This document shows, piece by piece, positions 27,128 through 34,058 of a stretch of DNA of 64,000 bases. The stretch is from assembly GCA_017476665.1 (NCBI GenBank), contig JAFUZJ010000054.1, forward strand, positions 62,001-126,000. Direction: 5' to 3'. A program made the position numbers and the translations under genes. Positions within the stretch are counted from its first letter, which is position 1. Every line of letters starts with the position of its first letter. The notes below the pieces were generated by a model that was not told the origin of the DNA, did not search any database, and worked only from the letters and a program-made list of their open reading frames with translations. This stretch comes from Lachnospiraceae bacterium (GTDB lineage: Bacteria; Bacillota; Clostridia; Lachnospirales; Lachnospiraceae).

Positions 27128-28891
27128 TTACTCAAATGCCTCGCGATTGACTTTAAATGCTACAAATGCATCCAGCATAGCTGCGACTGCATCAATCTTC
27201 TGATCATATCTCTTCTTGAGCAGTTTCCGGTTTCCGTTGGTATCCTCAAGTGTGATACAGTTCCCCATCGCAAAGGTCATCAGTTCTTCATCAAAGAGCA
27301 GCATTCTATCTTCTGAGAGCTTCTTAAGTTCTCCCAAAGGTACAGATTCTGTCTTAGCGCCCTGCGGCACCTTCTGAATACCAAATGCACTGTTCTCCTG
27401 AGCCCATCTTGCAATGAACTCCTGAGCGTTATAGGGGTCATAACCAATGCATCGCACGTCATACTCTCGAGCGGCTATATGGTTGTCCAGATCCTCGTAA
27501 ACTTGCATCATATCAAGGACGGTTCCTTCCATCACAATAAGACTGCCTTCTTTCATGAAGGAGTCGTACTTATGACGCATTGCAGTTGGTAATTTTGCTA
27601 ATGTGTGGGAAGTAATGTAGTTTCGTGTCTTAACACCGAAACACCCGTTAGATAACGGAAACAAGAATGTAAATGCACAGAAGTCATCACCCTGAGAAAG
27701 GTCACATCCGAGAGCACAAGGCATTTGCCAGAAGTCTCTTCTCTTGTGTGGTAATGTTTCTTCATAGGTGAAGTAATATGTATAGCCCTCCATCGGAATG
27801 CCGAATCTCTTTGCCAGAATATCATTTCTGGTCGCAGGTGCTTTCTCAGCACGTTCTACGTCCAGAAGATATGTTTCATAGCTAACGGTCTTTCCGAGGT
27901 TAGGATTGGCCTTAAGCCAAATAGTCGGATCAGTTTTTCCTTTTTCAACTTCGTCGATGGAATCAAGCCGGTAATACCAAATGCTTACATGAGGGTTAAT
28001 GTAATCGCCACGGAGAATGTCCATAAGCTCCATTTTGATTGTATCACCTGATCCGTTACGGACAGTCCCCTCTGAGCTGGTTGCTATGATCAGGTAATCA
28101 GGTATGTTACCCTTAGATGCGCCCTGCTCAATAGCCGCAATAGGATCTTCTCTCAAATCTCCTGAAAGCCATTCGTCGATCGTAGCAACTTTAACTCTCA
28201 AACCCTGCAATTTGTTAATTGACATAGGTCTAATCTCAAGCAGGCTACCTGTCAGAAAGTTCTCTATTCCCTTTTTCGTAGAAGCAAGCTTCATTCGCTC
28301 CGCTTTAGAACCTGTTGTGTTCTGCAGAGAGCCTTCCGTCATGAATTTAAAGAAAGGACCCCTTGATCTTGTAATCGCAGTTCTGATTGGAGAAATAACT
28401 TCCTCTGCTTGCTTCATTGTGGGAGCTGTAGTGATCTGATGTGTGGTAGAGGTGTCAATGTTCAGAAAGTAATTTTGTATACAGGAGGCATACATCGACT
28501 TTGCTGCACCTCTTGCCACAATCAGATACTGCTTATTGATAAGTCGTTGCTTGATCTGTCTTGTCACATAGTGACCACCATGACCGTCGGGATTAGGCCT
28601 GTATACACTTCGCTCGACGAAGTAATACCACCCAAACACCTGCTCAGCCCAAACTTTGAACGAGTCAAGCAACTTCAAATCTGCTCCATCAGTCAGAGTC
28701 AGTTCATTCTCACAGAACTCAATAAATCCGTCAACGGCCTTATCGTCATACCACACTCCCGGGTTAGCGATGAGATCATCTATTCGATGCATCTCCATCT
28801 CGATCTCTTTACAGATCGGTATCTCGCCCCGCATCACGGCGTCACGAAATTCTCCGTAATACCTCGGAGTAGCGGTGTTAGATAGTGCCAT
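27128..28891 (-). CDS. Large terminase subunit
   Basis: 587 residues. ATPase part with LIVARGAAKSMYAS (about 125-138) as the Walker A variant and LRVKVATIDEWLSGD (about 231-245) as the Walker B region; nuclease part from about 390 (ALGCDLSQGDDFCAF, YDPYNAQEFIARWAQENS, acidic metal ligands in DLSQGDD and KKRYDQKIDAVAAMLDAF). It packages DNA through the portal. The usual small subunit is not adjacent but may be the 35610 gene 6.7 kb upstream; the cargo genes lie between. Confidence 0.9.
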   Translation of the reverse strand: MALSNTATPRYYGEFRDAVMRGEIPICKEIEMEMHRIDDLIANPGVWYDDKAVDGFIEFCENELTLTDGADLKLLDSFKVWAEQVFGWYYFVERSVYRPNPDGHGGHYVTRQIKQRLINKQYLIVARGAAKSMYASCIQNYFLNIDTSTTHQITTAPTMKQAEEVISPIRTAITRSRGPFFKFMTEGSLQNTTGSKAERMKLASTKKGIENFLTGSLLEIRPMSINKLQGLRVKVATIDEWLSGDLREDPIAAIEQGASKGNIPDYLIIATSSEGTVRNGSGDTIKMELMDILRGDYINPHVSIWYYRLDSIDEVEKGKTDPTIWLKANPNLGKTVSYETYLLDVERAEKAPATRNDILAKRFGIPMEGYTYYFTYEETLPHKRRDFWQMPCALGCDLSQGDDFCAFTFLFPLSNGCFGVKTRNYITSHTLAKLPTAMRHKYDSFMKEGSLIVMEGTVLDMMQVYEDLDNHIAAREYDVRCIGYDPYNAQEFIARWAQENSAFGIQKVPQGAKTESVPLGELKKLSEDRMLLFDEELMTFAMGNCITLEDTNGNRKLLKKRYDQKIDAVAAMLDAFVAFKVNREAFE

Positions 28892-28913
28892 ATATTTTGC
28901 TCCTTATGAAGTT

Positions 28914-29375
28914 CTAATTGTACCTTTCAAACAAACCAGCACCAACCCCTATTACAATAGATGCAATTAGCGGGGTTGCAATCATAATTTGCGTAGCTTG
29001 TTTTCCCTGTTCTCTTATCATTTCTTGTTTTTCAGCGTCTAACTGATAATATTTATTGTAGAAATCAACAACTTTCTTATTTAACTCAGAGTATTTTTTG
29101 TCATCTTCAGTCAAAACAGCTAAATCAAATTTGGATAAACCTCTAATTCTGCCTTCTGTATATGCATCCAATGCATATTTGAAACGTTCTTTTTCAGCTT
29201 GTACTGCTTCGGAATGCGCGTCTAATGTTTCTTTTCTTTTATTTTTTATAGCAGTATTAGTTATTAAACCATATCTCTTCTTTCCAGCCTCGGTCAACGT
29301 ACCGTCTGTATTCTGGTATCTACGGACACCCCATTTCATGCCGAGAATACCATGATGAGTTAATTCGTACTTCAT
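28914..29375 (-). CDS. HHGIxGxKWG-tagged membrane-anchored protein
   Basis: 153 residues. THHGILGMKWGVRRYQN at residues 6-22 and TDGTLTEAGKKRYG form the tag; a charged helical region follows (about 45-120) and the C-terminus is a membrane helix (IMIATPLIASIVIGVGAGLF). 89 bp of its tag-coding DNA are identical to the gene at 31657-32005. First gene upstream of the large terminase. Inferred: virion protein that may insert in the host membrane. Confidence 0.75.
   Translation of the reverse strand: MKYELTHHGILGMKWGVRRYQNTDGTLTEAGKKRYGLITNTAIKNKRKETLDAHSEAVQAEKERFKYALDAYTEGRIRGLSKFDLAVLTEDDKKYSELNKKVVDFYNKYYQLDAEKQEMIREQGKQATQIMIATPLIASIVIGVGAGLFERYN
29278..29366. repeat. 89-bp perfect repeat of the tag-coding DNA, copy 1
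   Basis: Identical to 31908-31996; both encode the HHGILGMKWGVRRYQN tag. Beyond it the two genes are unrelated. Confidence 0.95.
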
Positions 29376-29427
29376 TTTAATTTTCCTCCATAAAATTTCA
29401 TTCGTTTGTTATCTTTGTAAATCAGGC

Positions 29428-29455
29428 TTGCCCCCCCCCGCAAATGTGGTATAAT
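29428..29455 (+). promoter_or_regulatory. Promoter with a C9 tract in its spacer
   Basis: TTGCCC (29428-29433), 16 nt, TATAAT (29450-29455). A run of nine C (29431-29439) overlaps the -35 and the spacer. Slippage in the tract would change the spacer length, as in known phase-variable promoters. Confidence 0.65.
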
Positions 29456-29491
29456 ATCATTATCTATATCATTTTTTACGGAGGAAAAGCC

Positions 29492-30199
29492 ATGAGTAAA
29501 ACTGCTGTATTGACATCCGATGGTATGCTAAAAGCATTGGATGCACTTTACCAAAAATCCTGTGAAGGCATTCAGAATGTCAGTCCACCAATAGACCAAT
29601 TTGCATATGACTACTTGAGCAAAACTCTTGATCGAAAAGCTGCTGCCAAGTCAATGCTTAAGACACAAATAGCCAAGTGTACTACTTCCGGAATTGCCAC
29701 AGGTTTTGGTGGGGCAATCACTTTACCGGTCACCATTCCCGCTAACATAGGCAGTGTCCTGTATGTTCAAATGCGAATGATCGCATGTGCCGCATACATG
29801 GGCGGTTATGACTTACATAGTGACCAAGTGCAAACCTTTGTCTATGCATGTCTTGCCGGGGTATCTGTGAACGAAGTGGTAAAGAAATTCGGGATACAAT
29901 TTGGTCAGAAAGTAGCCATGGCTGGAATTAAGAAAATACCTGGAAAAGCCTTAACAAAAATAAACCAAAGAATCGGTTTCCGACTTGTCACGAAGTTTGG
30001 TGAAAAAGGTCTTGTAAATCTCGGCAAGATGGTACCAGTCGTTGGTGCTGCTATAAACGGTGGGCTTGATTTTGCTGAAACCAAGATTATTGCAAATCGC
30101 GCTTATAAGATGTTTCTTGAGGGTGATTTTTCCGACGACGAAAAGATGGTCAAAGATACCGTACTTGATGCAGAAATCAAAGAGATTAAAGAAGATTAA
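29492..30199 (+). CDS. EcsC-family protein
   Basis: 235 residues from the ATG at 29492 (GGAGG 7-8 nt upstream). SGIATGFGGAITLPVTIPANIGSVLYVQMRMIACAAYMGGYDLHSD, VYACLAGVSVNEVVKKFGI and GFRLVTKFGEKGLVNLGKMVPVVGAAINGG are the full signature of EcsC-family proteins, which have amphipathic and membrane-associated helices and no well-established biochemical role. It lies opposite to all its neighbours with its own promoter and terminator, so it is probably expressed in the lysogen and may change the host envelope or exclude other phages; that is inference. Confidence 0.9.
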   Translation: MSKTAVLTSDGMLKALDALYQKSCEGIQNVSPPIDQFAYDYLSKTLDRKAAAKSMLKTQIAKCTTSGIATGFGGAITLPVTIPANIGSVLYVQMRMIACAAYMGGYDLHSDQVQTFVYACLAGVSVNEVVKKFGIQFGQKVAMAGIKKIPGKALTKINQRIGFRLVTKFGEKGLVNLGKMVPVVGAAINGGLDFAETKIIANRAYKMFLEGDFSDDEKMVKDTVLDAEIKEIKED

Positions 30200-30225
30200 G
30201 GGCTGTAACAAGCCCTTTTCTTTTT
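30198..30225 (+). terminator. Terminator of the EcsC unit
   Basis: AAGGGCT-GTAAC-AAGCCCTT followed by TTCTTTTT; the TAA stop overlaps the 5' foot. Confidence 0.85.
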
Positions 30226-31120
30226 ACACTCCGAGTGCTTTCCTCCCAGCCAATACAGCTGAAGAAAACATCTTATCAGTTGTCTTTGTCTGGTAAACAT
30301 CTTTTGGTACAACTTGCGACATGTCAAATACTATCACTGGGGAGGTTGCCTTGAATCCTCCATAAATCGCATCATTGGTGTCAAGCACTGCACCATATCC
30401 TGCATTTTTCAGTTCCTTAAAGAACTTAGCCCTCTGCTTATAAGCATCCGCTCCGCCCCTCGCGTCTGTTCCGCCACCATCATACGGAATGACATAATTG
30501 AACATCCTGTATATGGTTTGCAGATCTTTTGCAGACGGAATATAGTCCGGATCTTTTCTCATCTTGCCAAGGACATATCCTGCTTCTCTGTATCCCTTGA
30601 ATTTGTACTTGTCATCAACAAAATAGCTCTGCATTCGTTCTTTGTCTGTAACAAAATTGTAGAAATCCCTGTCTTTTTTATACAGCTGACGGAATGCTTC
30701 TGCGCCGGAGTCCTCGCTTGCAACTTTGATGTCAGTTTTTACCGAGTTGTCAATTCGATACTTCAACATCTGTCCAGTGCCTATTGCGTCACCTTTTTCG
30801 TCATACACCGTTTGCGGAATCGGTCGATTGAACAGGGCATTATACTGGTGCTTATCGAGCTTTTTATGAGTCGCATAAAACATGTCAGTATTCTTAGTCC
30901 TGTTCTGATCATAGGATAAAGTACTTAAAGTGGTCTTATCAGCTTTAAGCACCTCGTCAAAGTGTTTCTTGTTGTAAATGCTGTTGGGCTGCCTACGCTT
31001 TTTGTAAATAGCCTTCTTCTCAGCCTCAGTGTAGTCTCCTCCACCAAGCGGATAAGGAGGACCGTTTCTTTTTCCCCACTTTTGACCAAGAATACCGTGG
31101 TGAGTTAATTCGTGCTTCAT
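30224..31120 (-). CDS. HHGIxGxKWG-tagged protein with a large unidentified cargo domain
   Basis: 298 residues from the ATG at 31120 (GGGGTGA at good spacing). Tag HELTHHGILGQKWGKRNGPPYPL at 4-25. The cargo (about 60-298) contains RQLYKKDRDFYNFVTDKERMQ, GGGTDARGGADAYKQRAKFFKELKNAGYGAVLDTNDAIYGGFKATSPVIVFDMSQVV. The GYGAVLDTND-YGG--ATSPVIVFD pattern resembles phage head-associated ADP-ribosyltransferase-like and nuclease-like effector domains; I cannot assign it firmly. Probably packaged or ejected. Confidence 0.75.
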   Translation of the reverse strand: MKHELTHHGILGQKWGKRNGPPYPLGGGDYTEAEKKAIYKKRRQPNSIYNKKHFDEVLKADKTTLSTLSYDQNRTKNTDMFYATHKKLDKHQYNALFNRPIPQTVYDEKGDAIGTGQMLKYRIDNSVKTDIKVASEDSGAEAFRQLYKKDRDFYNFVTDKERMQSYFVDDKYKFKGYREAGYVLGKMRKDPDYIPSAKDLQTIYRMFNYVIPYDGGGTDARGGADAYKQRAKFFKELKNAGYGAVLDTNDAIYGGFKATSPVIVFDMSQVVPKDVYQTKTTDKMFSSAVLAGRKALGV

Positions 31121-31125
31121 AAGTG

Positions 31126-31641
31126 TCACCCCTTTAATTGTCTGATCGCCAACGCAATTCCCAAAGCAGAGCTTGTGACACCAAGCACACTCCCGGCAAC
31201 CGCCAAAGTGTCCTGTACATACTCTCTTCCTTTTGACACTTCTTTAGCATTAAATATGCTATTGTACTGCCGTTCTAGCATTTCCCGGTTGATAGCCTCT
31301 CTAAGCTCGGCATCGGTCATCTTAGAAAGATCCATCCTTGGATTGTCTTTCTTTGATCGGGTATTGCGTTCCAAGTTTGACAGTTCATTACTCAAAGACT
31401 TTGAGGAATCTAGGATCTGCTTACTTCTTGTCAGATCTTCTTCGACCCAGCGGTTGGGATCTTTAAGGTCTTCGTCATCAACGCGATTCTTCTTCGACTT
31501 CTGATGGTTCCTGGTCACATCCCTGTCGTATCGCTTCTTCCCAGCCTCCGTTAAAGTGCCGTCTGCATTCTGATACCTGCGTACTCCCCATTTCTGTCCA
31601 ATAATGCCATGATGTGCCAGCCATACATCTCTATTATTCAT
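31126..31641 (-). CDS. HHGIxGxKWG-tagged protein with C-terminal hydrophobic helix
   Basis: 171 residues from the ATG at 31641 (GAGGAG upstream). Tag WLAHHGIIGQKWGVRRYQN (7-25) plus ADGTLTEAGKKRYDRD. A highly charged, probably coiled-coil middle (about 45-130) and a C-terminal segment YVQDTLAVAGSVLGVTSSALGIALAIRQLKG that could cross a membrane. Same plan as the 28914 protein but no sequence similarity after the tag. Confidence 0.75.
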   Translation of the reverse strand: MNNRDVWLAHHGIIGQKWGVRRYQNADGTLTEAGKKRYDRDVTRNHQKSKKNRVDDEDLKDPNRWVEEDLTRSKQILDSSKSLSNELSNLERNTRSKKDNPRMDLSKMTDAELREAINREMLERQYNSIFNAKEVSKGREYVQDTLAVAGSVLGVTSSALGIALAIRQLKG

Positions 31642-31656
31642 AGTCAATCTCTCCTC

Positions 31657-32005
31657 TTACATTTTCTTAATAAAACCTTTTCTTGCATATCGTACTTCTT
31701 CCAAGAAAACATTGGATACATATGAGATTCCAGCATTTTTAACAGAGTCATTAAAAATCTTTTTATCGTCAATATTAAAACCGTAGAATTTGGCAATAAA
31801 ATTTTGACGCAACAGCTGTACCAACACCTTGACTTATGCTATTAAATGCTGCTTTTTTCTGTATATGAAGTTGGGCATCAATTCTATCCTTTGGCACATA
31901 GTATCTTTTCTTTCCAGCCTCGGTCAACGTACCGTCTGTATTCTGGTATCTACGGACACCCCATTTCATGCCGAGAATACCATGATGAGTTAATTCATGC
32001 TTCAT
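31657..32005 (-). pseudogene. HHGIxGxKWG-tagged gene with apparent frameshift
   Basis: From the ATG at 32005 the tag HELTHHGILGMKWGVRRYQN is followed by about 55 codons, then the frame stops (TAA at 31775) just after a TTTT run near 31800. If one T is skipped, the frame continues for about 40 codons (AKFYGFNIDDKKIFNDSVKN ... EEVRYARKGFIKKM) to a stop at 31657, directly before the next gene's ribosome site. So the intact product would be about 115 residues. It may be a recent mutation, an assembly error or +1 frameshifting; no classical slip site is present. Confidence 0.6.
31908..31996. repeat. 89-bp perfect repeat of the tag-coding DNA, copy 2
   Basis: Identical to 29278-29366. Confidence 0.95.
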
Positions 32006-32027
32006 TTTGAATTTCCTCCTTTAATAC

Positions 32028-32055
32028 TTGCATTTGAAATTCATTTGGTTATAAT
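32028..32055 (+). promoter_or_regulatory. Promoter for the plus-strand gene at 32099
   Basis: TTGCAT (32028-32033), 16 nt, TATAAT (32050-32055); it overlaps the ribosome site region of the oppositely oriented tagged gene. Confidence 0.6.
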
Positions 32056-32098
32056 AATTCTTAGAAACAAAACTCCCAAAAAGAAAGGTGGCGATAGT

Positions 32099-32272
32099 AT
32101 GGACTACAGATTGCTGGATGCAATTGAAACAATTGGCTTTGTTAATAAACACGGTCAGCATGTTTATGGTAGTGCAGCGGTTCTGCATTTTCTGTACACG
32201 CCGGTCAAAAGCATTAATCCCAGTCTTCTTGAATCCGGTAAGGAATTTGTAGATAAACACATCCATAAATAA
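32099..32272 (+). CDS. Small plus-strand protein with GxxxYGSAAxxH motif
   Basis: 57 residues: MDYRLLDAIETIGFVNKHGQ, then HVYGSAAVLHFLYTPVKSIN. The motif G-Q/K-x-Y-Y/V-YGSAA-hydrophobic-H is shared with the plus-strand gene at 33499 (GKQYYGSAALIHQIF), so these are divergent paralogues. Weak ribosome site (AAAGGTGG). Own promoter and terminator. Unknown function, probably expressed in the lysogen. Confidence 0.7.
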   Translation: MDYRLLDAIETIGFVNKHGQHVYGSAAVLHFLYTPVKSINPSLLESGKEFVDKHIHK

Positions 32273-32280
32273 CTACGTGA

Positions 32281-32312
32281 AGGGGTTGCTGGCGGCAACT
32301 CCTTTTCTTTTT
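32281..32312 (+). terminator. Terminator of the 32099 unit
   Basis: AGGGGTTGC-TGGC-GGCAACTCCTTTTCTTTTT, 8 nt after the stop. Confidence 0.85.
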
Positions 32313-32322
32313 GGGAGTTTTA

Positions 32323-32346
32323 TAAACAAAAGAACCTAAAAGGCTC
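32323..32346 (-). terminator. Terminator after the 32352 gene
   Basis: Minus-strand GAGCCTTTTAGGTTC hairpin followed by TTTTGTTT; convergent with the plus-strand terminator just before it. Confidence 0.6.
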
Positions 32347-32351
32347 TCTGC

Positions 32352-32702
32352 TTATTCCTCCTTTTTTTCGGGATCAACGGCAACATTTAGCCGAAACTCA
32401 AACTCGGAGATCTGCCGGTTGATCGCTTCTATCATCGGCGAAGTCAGAGTTGAAGTATCAAACATTAACCGCACTTTCATATACATATAGGTCTTCACAA
32501 GCTCCAACTGTTTTCCTTCAGGAAGGAACTCGCTCCATTCATTTTCCTTACTCTCGATAAGGTAACCATCTTCTGGACCAACTCCGAGTTGATTTAGAAT
32601 GGTGAATACCGAGTTGATGCACATGATGATGTCCTGATCAAAGTGGTCATAGTCCTCGGTAATACCAAGCATTTTCTTGATAGATGTGAGAATGCTCTTC
32701 AT
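32352..32702 (-). CDS. Conserved phage protein, possible head-tail connector
   Basis: 116 residues from the ATG at 32702 (AAAGGAG 6-8 nt upstream). ILTSIKKMLGITEDYDHFDQDIIMCINSVFTILNQLGVGPEDGY ... LVKTYMYMKVRLMFDTSTLTSPMIEAINRQISEFEFRLN is a pattern I know from small Firmicute phage proteins in the packaging and connector region; the all-helical fold resembles gp6-like connectors. Its place among cargo genes is unusual for a connector, so the role is tentative. Confidence 0.6.
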   Translation of the reverse strand: MKSILTSIKKMLGITEDYDHFDQDIIMCINSVFTILNQLGVGPEDGYLIESKENEWSEFLPEGKQLELVKTYMYMKVRLMFDTSTLTSPMIEAINRQISEFEFRLNVAVDPEKKEE

Positions 32703-32719
32703 AGATGCTCCTTTCTCGC

Positions 32720-32749
32720 AAAAGGGAAGAGACCATGTTTCCATAGTCC
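32720..32749 (-). terminator. Hairpin with GAAA tetraloop before the 32352 gene
   Basis: Minus-strand GACTATG-GAAA-CATGGTC followed by TCTTCCCTTTT. It lies in the leader of the 32352 gene, so it may be an attenuator or the end of a short RNA started within 32750-32820. Confidence 0.6.
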
Positions 32750-32821
32750 TTAAAAAATGCGTACGCATTAAATTCCAATGTGTGAGTTTGTAAAGAATTG
32801 ATGTAGATAACTTGACAATAG

Positions 32822-32857
32822 CCAAAAGGAAAGAGACCATGCATATCATGATCTCTA
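32822..32857 (-). terminator. Terminator after the 32869 gene
   Basis: Minus-strand AGAGATCATGATATGCATGGTCTCT hairpin followed by TTCCTTTT. The segment 32750-32821 between this and the next hairpin also carries the palindrome TGCGTACGCA before a T6 run. Confidence 0.7.
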
Positions 32858-32868
32858 ACCCAGGAAAC

Positions 32869-33252
32869 TTACTTTAATACTTTTAATTCATCTAAAATAT
32901 CGGAAAGTCTTTCTCCATTTTTCTTTCTTCTGTCAATTTCGATCCATTCAGCGTTTGAAAGCTCTCGTCTCAAAGCCCAGTAGTGTCCTAAAGACCGGTC
33001 ATAACAATACAAATTCTTTAGATCTTCTTCCTTCTTCAGATTGTGTGCCCGAACAGCACCCTTGCTAATATTTATCGTTCCTTTAACAAGTGCTACTGTT
33101 GCTGTGCCAGCAATCGGAATAAGAATCATCGCTAATTCTTTGTTCTCATAAAACCAGTTCTCTACGGCCACTCTTCTTTGATGCCATTTTTCTTTTCTTT
33201 CACGCCTTTTAGCCTCTTTCTGAAAATCCTTAATGTCAATCACCTTTTCCAT
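32869..33252 (-). CDS. Small membrane protein of the late region
   Basis: 127 residues: basic N-terminus (DFQKEAKRRERKEKWHQRR), one hydrophobic segment AMILIPIAGTATVALVKG (about 40-57), then a charged C-terminal domain with CYDRSLGHYWALRRELSNAEWIEIDRRKKNGERLSDILDEL. I have seen the DRS-GHYWALRR-L pattern in Clostridial phages but know no function. Promoter-like copy l lies 28 nt upstream. Confidence 0.7.
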   Translation of the reverse strand: MEKVIDIKDFQKEAKRRERKEKWHQRRVAVENWFYENKELAMILIPIAGTATVALVKGTINISKGAVRAHNLKKEEDLKNLYCYDRSLGHYWALRRELSNAEWIEIDRRKKNGERLSDILDELKVLK

Positions 33253-33279
33253 ATTTCATTCTCCTTTCGGTTTTTATGG

Positions 33280-33312
33280 TTTCCCATAAAAGCGCTTGTA
33301 AAATACGTGCAA
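33280..33312 (-). promoter_or_regulatory. Phage promoter-like element, copy l
   Basis: Minus strand: TTGCACG, TATTTTACAAG, CGCTTTTATGGGAAA; directly 3' of a small structured RNA and upstream of the 32869 gene. Confidence 0.6.
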
Positions 33313-33368
33313 TTGGCAAAAGGAAGAGAGAAAGCCCCAAGGGGAGCGTATCACTTCTTCTCTCTTCA
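33313..33368 (-). ncRNA. Small structured RNA between two promoter-like elements
   Basis: Minus strand: GAAGAGAGAA (33358-33367) pairs perfectly with TTCTCTCTTC (33323-33332), enclosing CCCCTTGGGG; CTTTTG follows. The 5' end begins where promoter-like copy g ends. A closely similar arrangement occurs at 40405-40469. No reading frame seen. About 50 nt. Confidence 0.55.
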
Positions 33369-33396
33369 TAAAAGGACATGTTTTTTTTGCGGATTG
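33362..33396 (-). promoter_or_regulatory. Phage promoter-like element, copy g
   Basis: Minus strand: AATCCGCA, AAAAAAACATG, TCCTTTTATGAAGAG. Its upstream end overlaps the -35 of the plus-strand promoter at 33394, so the two are face to face. Confidence 0.65.
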
Positions 33397-33422
33397 ACAA
33401 AATGTGAAATCATACCTAGAAT
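33394..33422 (+). promoter_or_regulatory. Sigma-A promoter for the plus-strand gene at 33499
   Basis: TTGACA (33394-33399), 17 nt, TAGAAT (33417-33422). Confidence 0.8.
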
Positions 33423-33498
33423 ATAGAACTGAAGAATGGAGTGCTGTTATGGGTGCAGCTTGAGTAATAAAAATTTATGAGAAAGGAGGACAACAGTT

Positions 33499-33678
33499 AT
33501 GCTTGAAGATTTGAGCCACACTAGCCGAAGAACTGGTAAGCAATATTACGGTTCTGCTGCTTTAATACATCAAATCTTTGCTAAGAATAATTCTGAAGAA
33601 GGTTGGGACCGAGAAACAGAATTAGCTAAAGTAAAGAAGCTCATTGAAGAATTGGGCTATACTCACTTTGATGATTAA
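33499..33678 (+). CDS. Small plus-strand protein with GKQYYGSAALIH motif
   Basis: 59 residues: MLEDLSHTSRRTGKQYYGSA, ALIHQIFAKNNSEEGWDRET and a C-terminal helix (ELAKVKKLIEELGYTHFDD). Strong AAAGGAGGA ribosome site, consensus promoter, terminator 4 nt after the stop. It shares its central motif with the gene at 32099. Unknown function. Both flank the tagged cargo genes, so a protective or regulatory role in the lysogen is possible but not shown. Confidence 0.75.
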   Translation: MLEDLSHTSRRTGKQYYGSAALIHQIFAKNNSEEGWDRETELAKVKKLIEELGYTHFDD

Positions 33679-33682
33679 GCAA

Positions 33683-33717
33683 AGAAGAGACAGGGTTCAC
33701 GGCTCTGTCTCTTTTTA
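33683..33717 (+). terminator. Terminator of the 33499 unit
   Basis: AAGAGACAG-GGTTCACGG-CTGTCTCTT followed by TTTATT. Confidence 0.88.
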
Positions 33718-33737
33718 TTGCCCTCCTAAACTCCAGA

Positions 33738-33766
33738 AATGAAAAAGAGCCTCTGTTAAGAGACTC
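33738..33766 (-). terminator. Terminator after the 33767 gene
   Basis: Minus-strand AGAGTCTC-TTAACA-GAGGCTCT followed by TTTTC; begins just after the stop codon and converges with the plus-strand terminator. Confidence 0.8.
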
Positions 33767-34033
33767 TTATGAAACATTCCTCAATTTTTCAAGATCGACT
33801 GGCACAGCCTTATCCTTAATATCCACCATGAAATCAATCATATCAAAATAAGACACTTTCTTTGTTTGCTTATCCACTTTATACATGCCATGATCGAAGT
33901 AGCCTTCCGCTTTAAGTTGAATATAGTATGCACCATTGTATTCTGCTGCGAATGTAACTCCAGCATTCAAAAGCTCTTCTATAGTTTCATAAGCTATTCC
34001 ATCTGTTCCATCATCATACTTAAATTTGCGCAT
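33767..34033 (-). CDS. Small phage protein downstream of the papain-like toxin gene
   Basis: 88 residues from the ATG at 34033 (AAAGGTGG about 8 nt upstream). MRKFKYDDGTDGIAYETIEELLNAGVTFAAEYNGAYYIQLKAEGYFDHGMYKVDK reads as a compact alpha/beta protein with many acidic residues. It starts 25 nt after the stop of the papain-like toxin gene and ends at a terminator, so the pair forms a two-gene unit. Immunity partner of the toxin is a reasonable guess by analogy with toxin loci, but nothing in the sequence proves it. Confidence 0.65.
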   Translation of the reverse strand: MRKFKYDDGTDGIAYETIEELLNAGVTFAAEYNGAYYIQLKAEGYFDHGMYKVDKQTKKVSYFDMIDFMVDIKDKAVPVDLEKLRNVS

Positions 34034-34058
34034 TACTTGACCACCTTTCTGAATTTGT

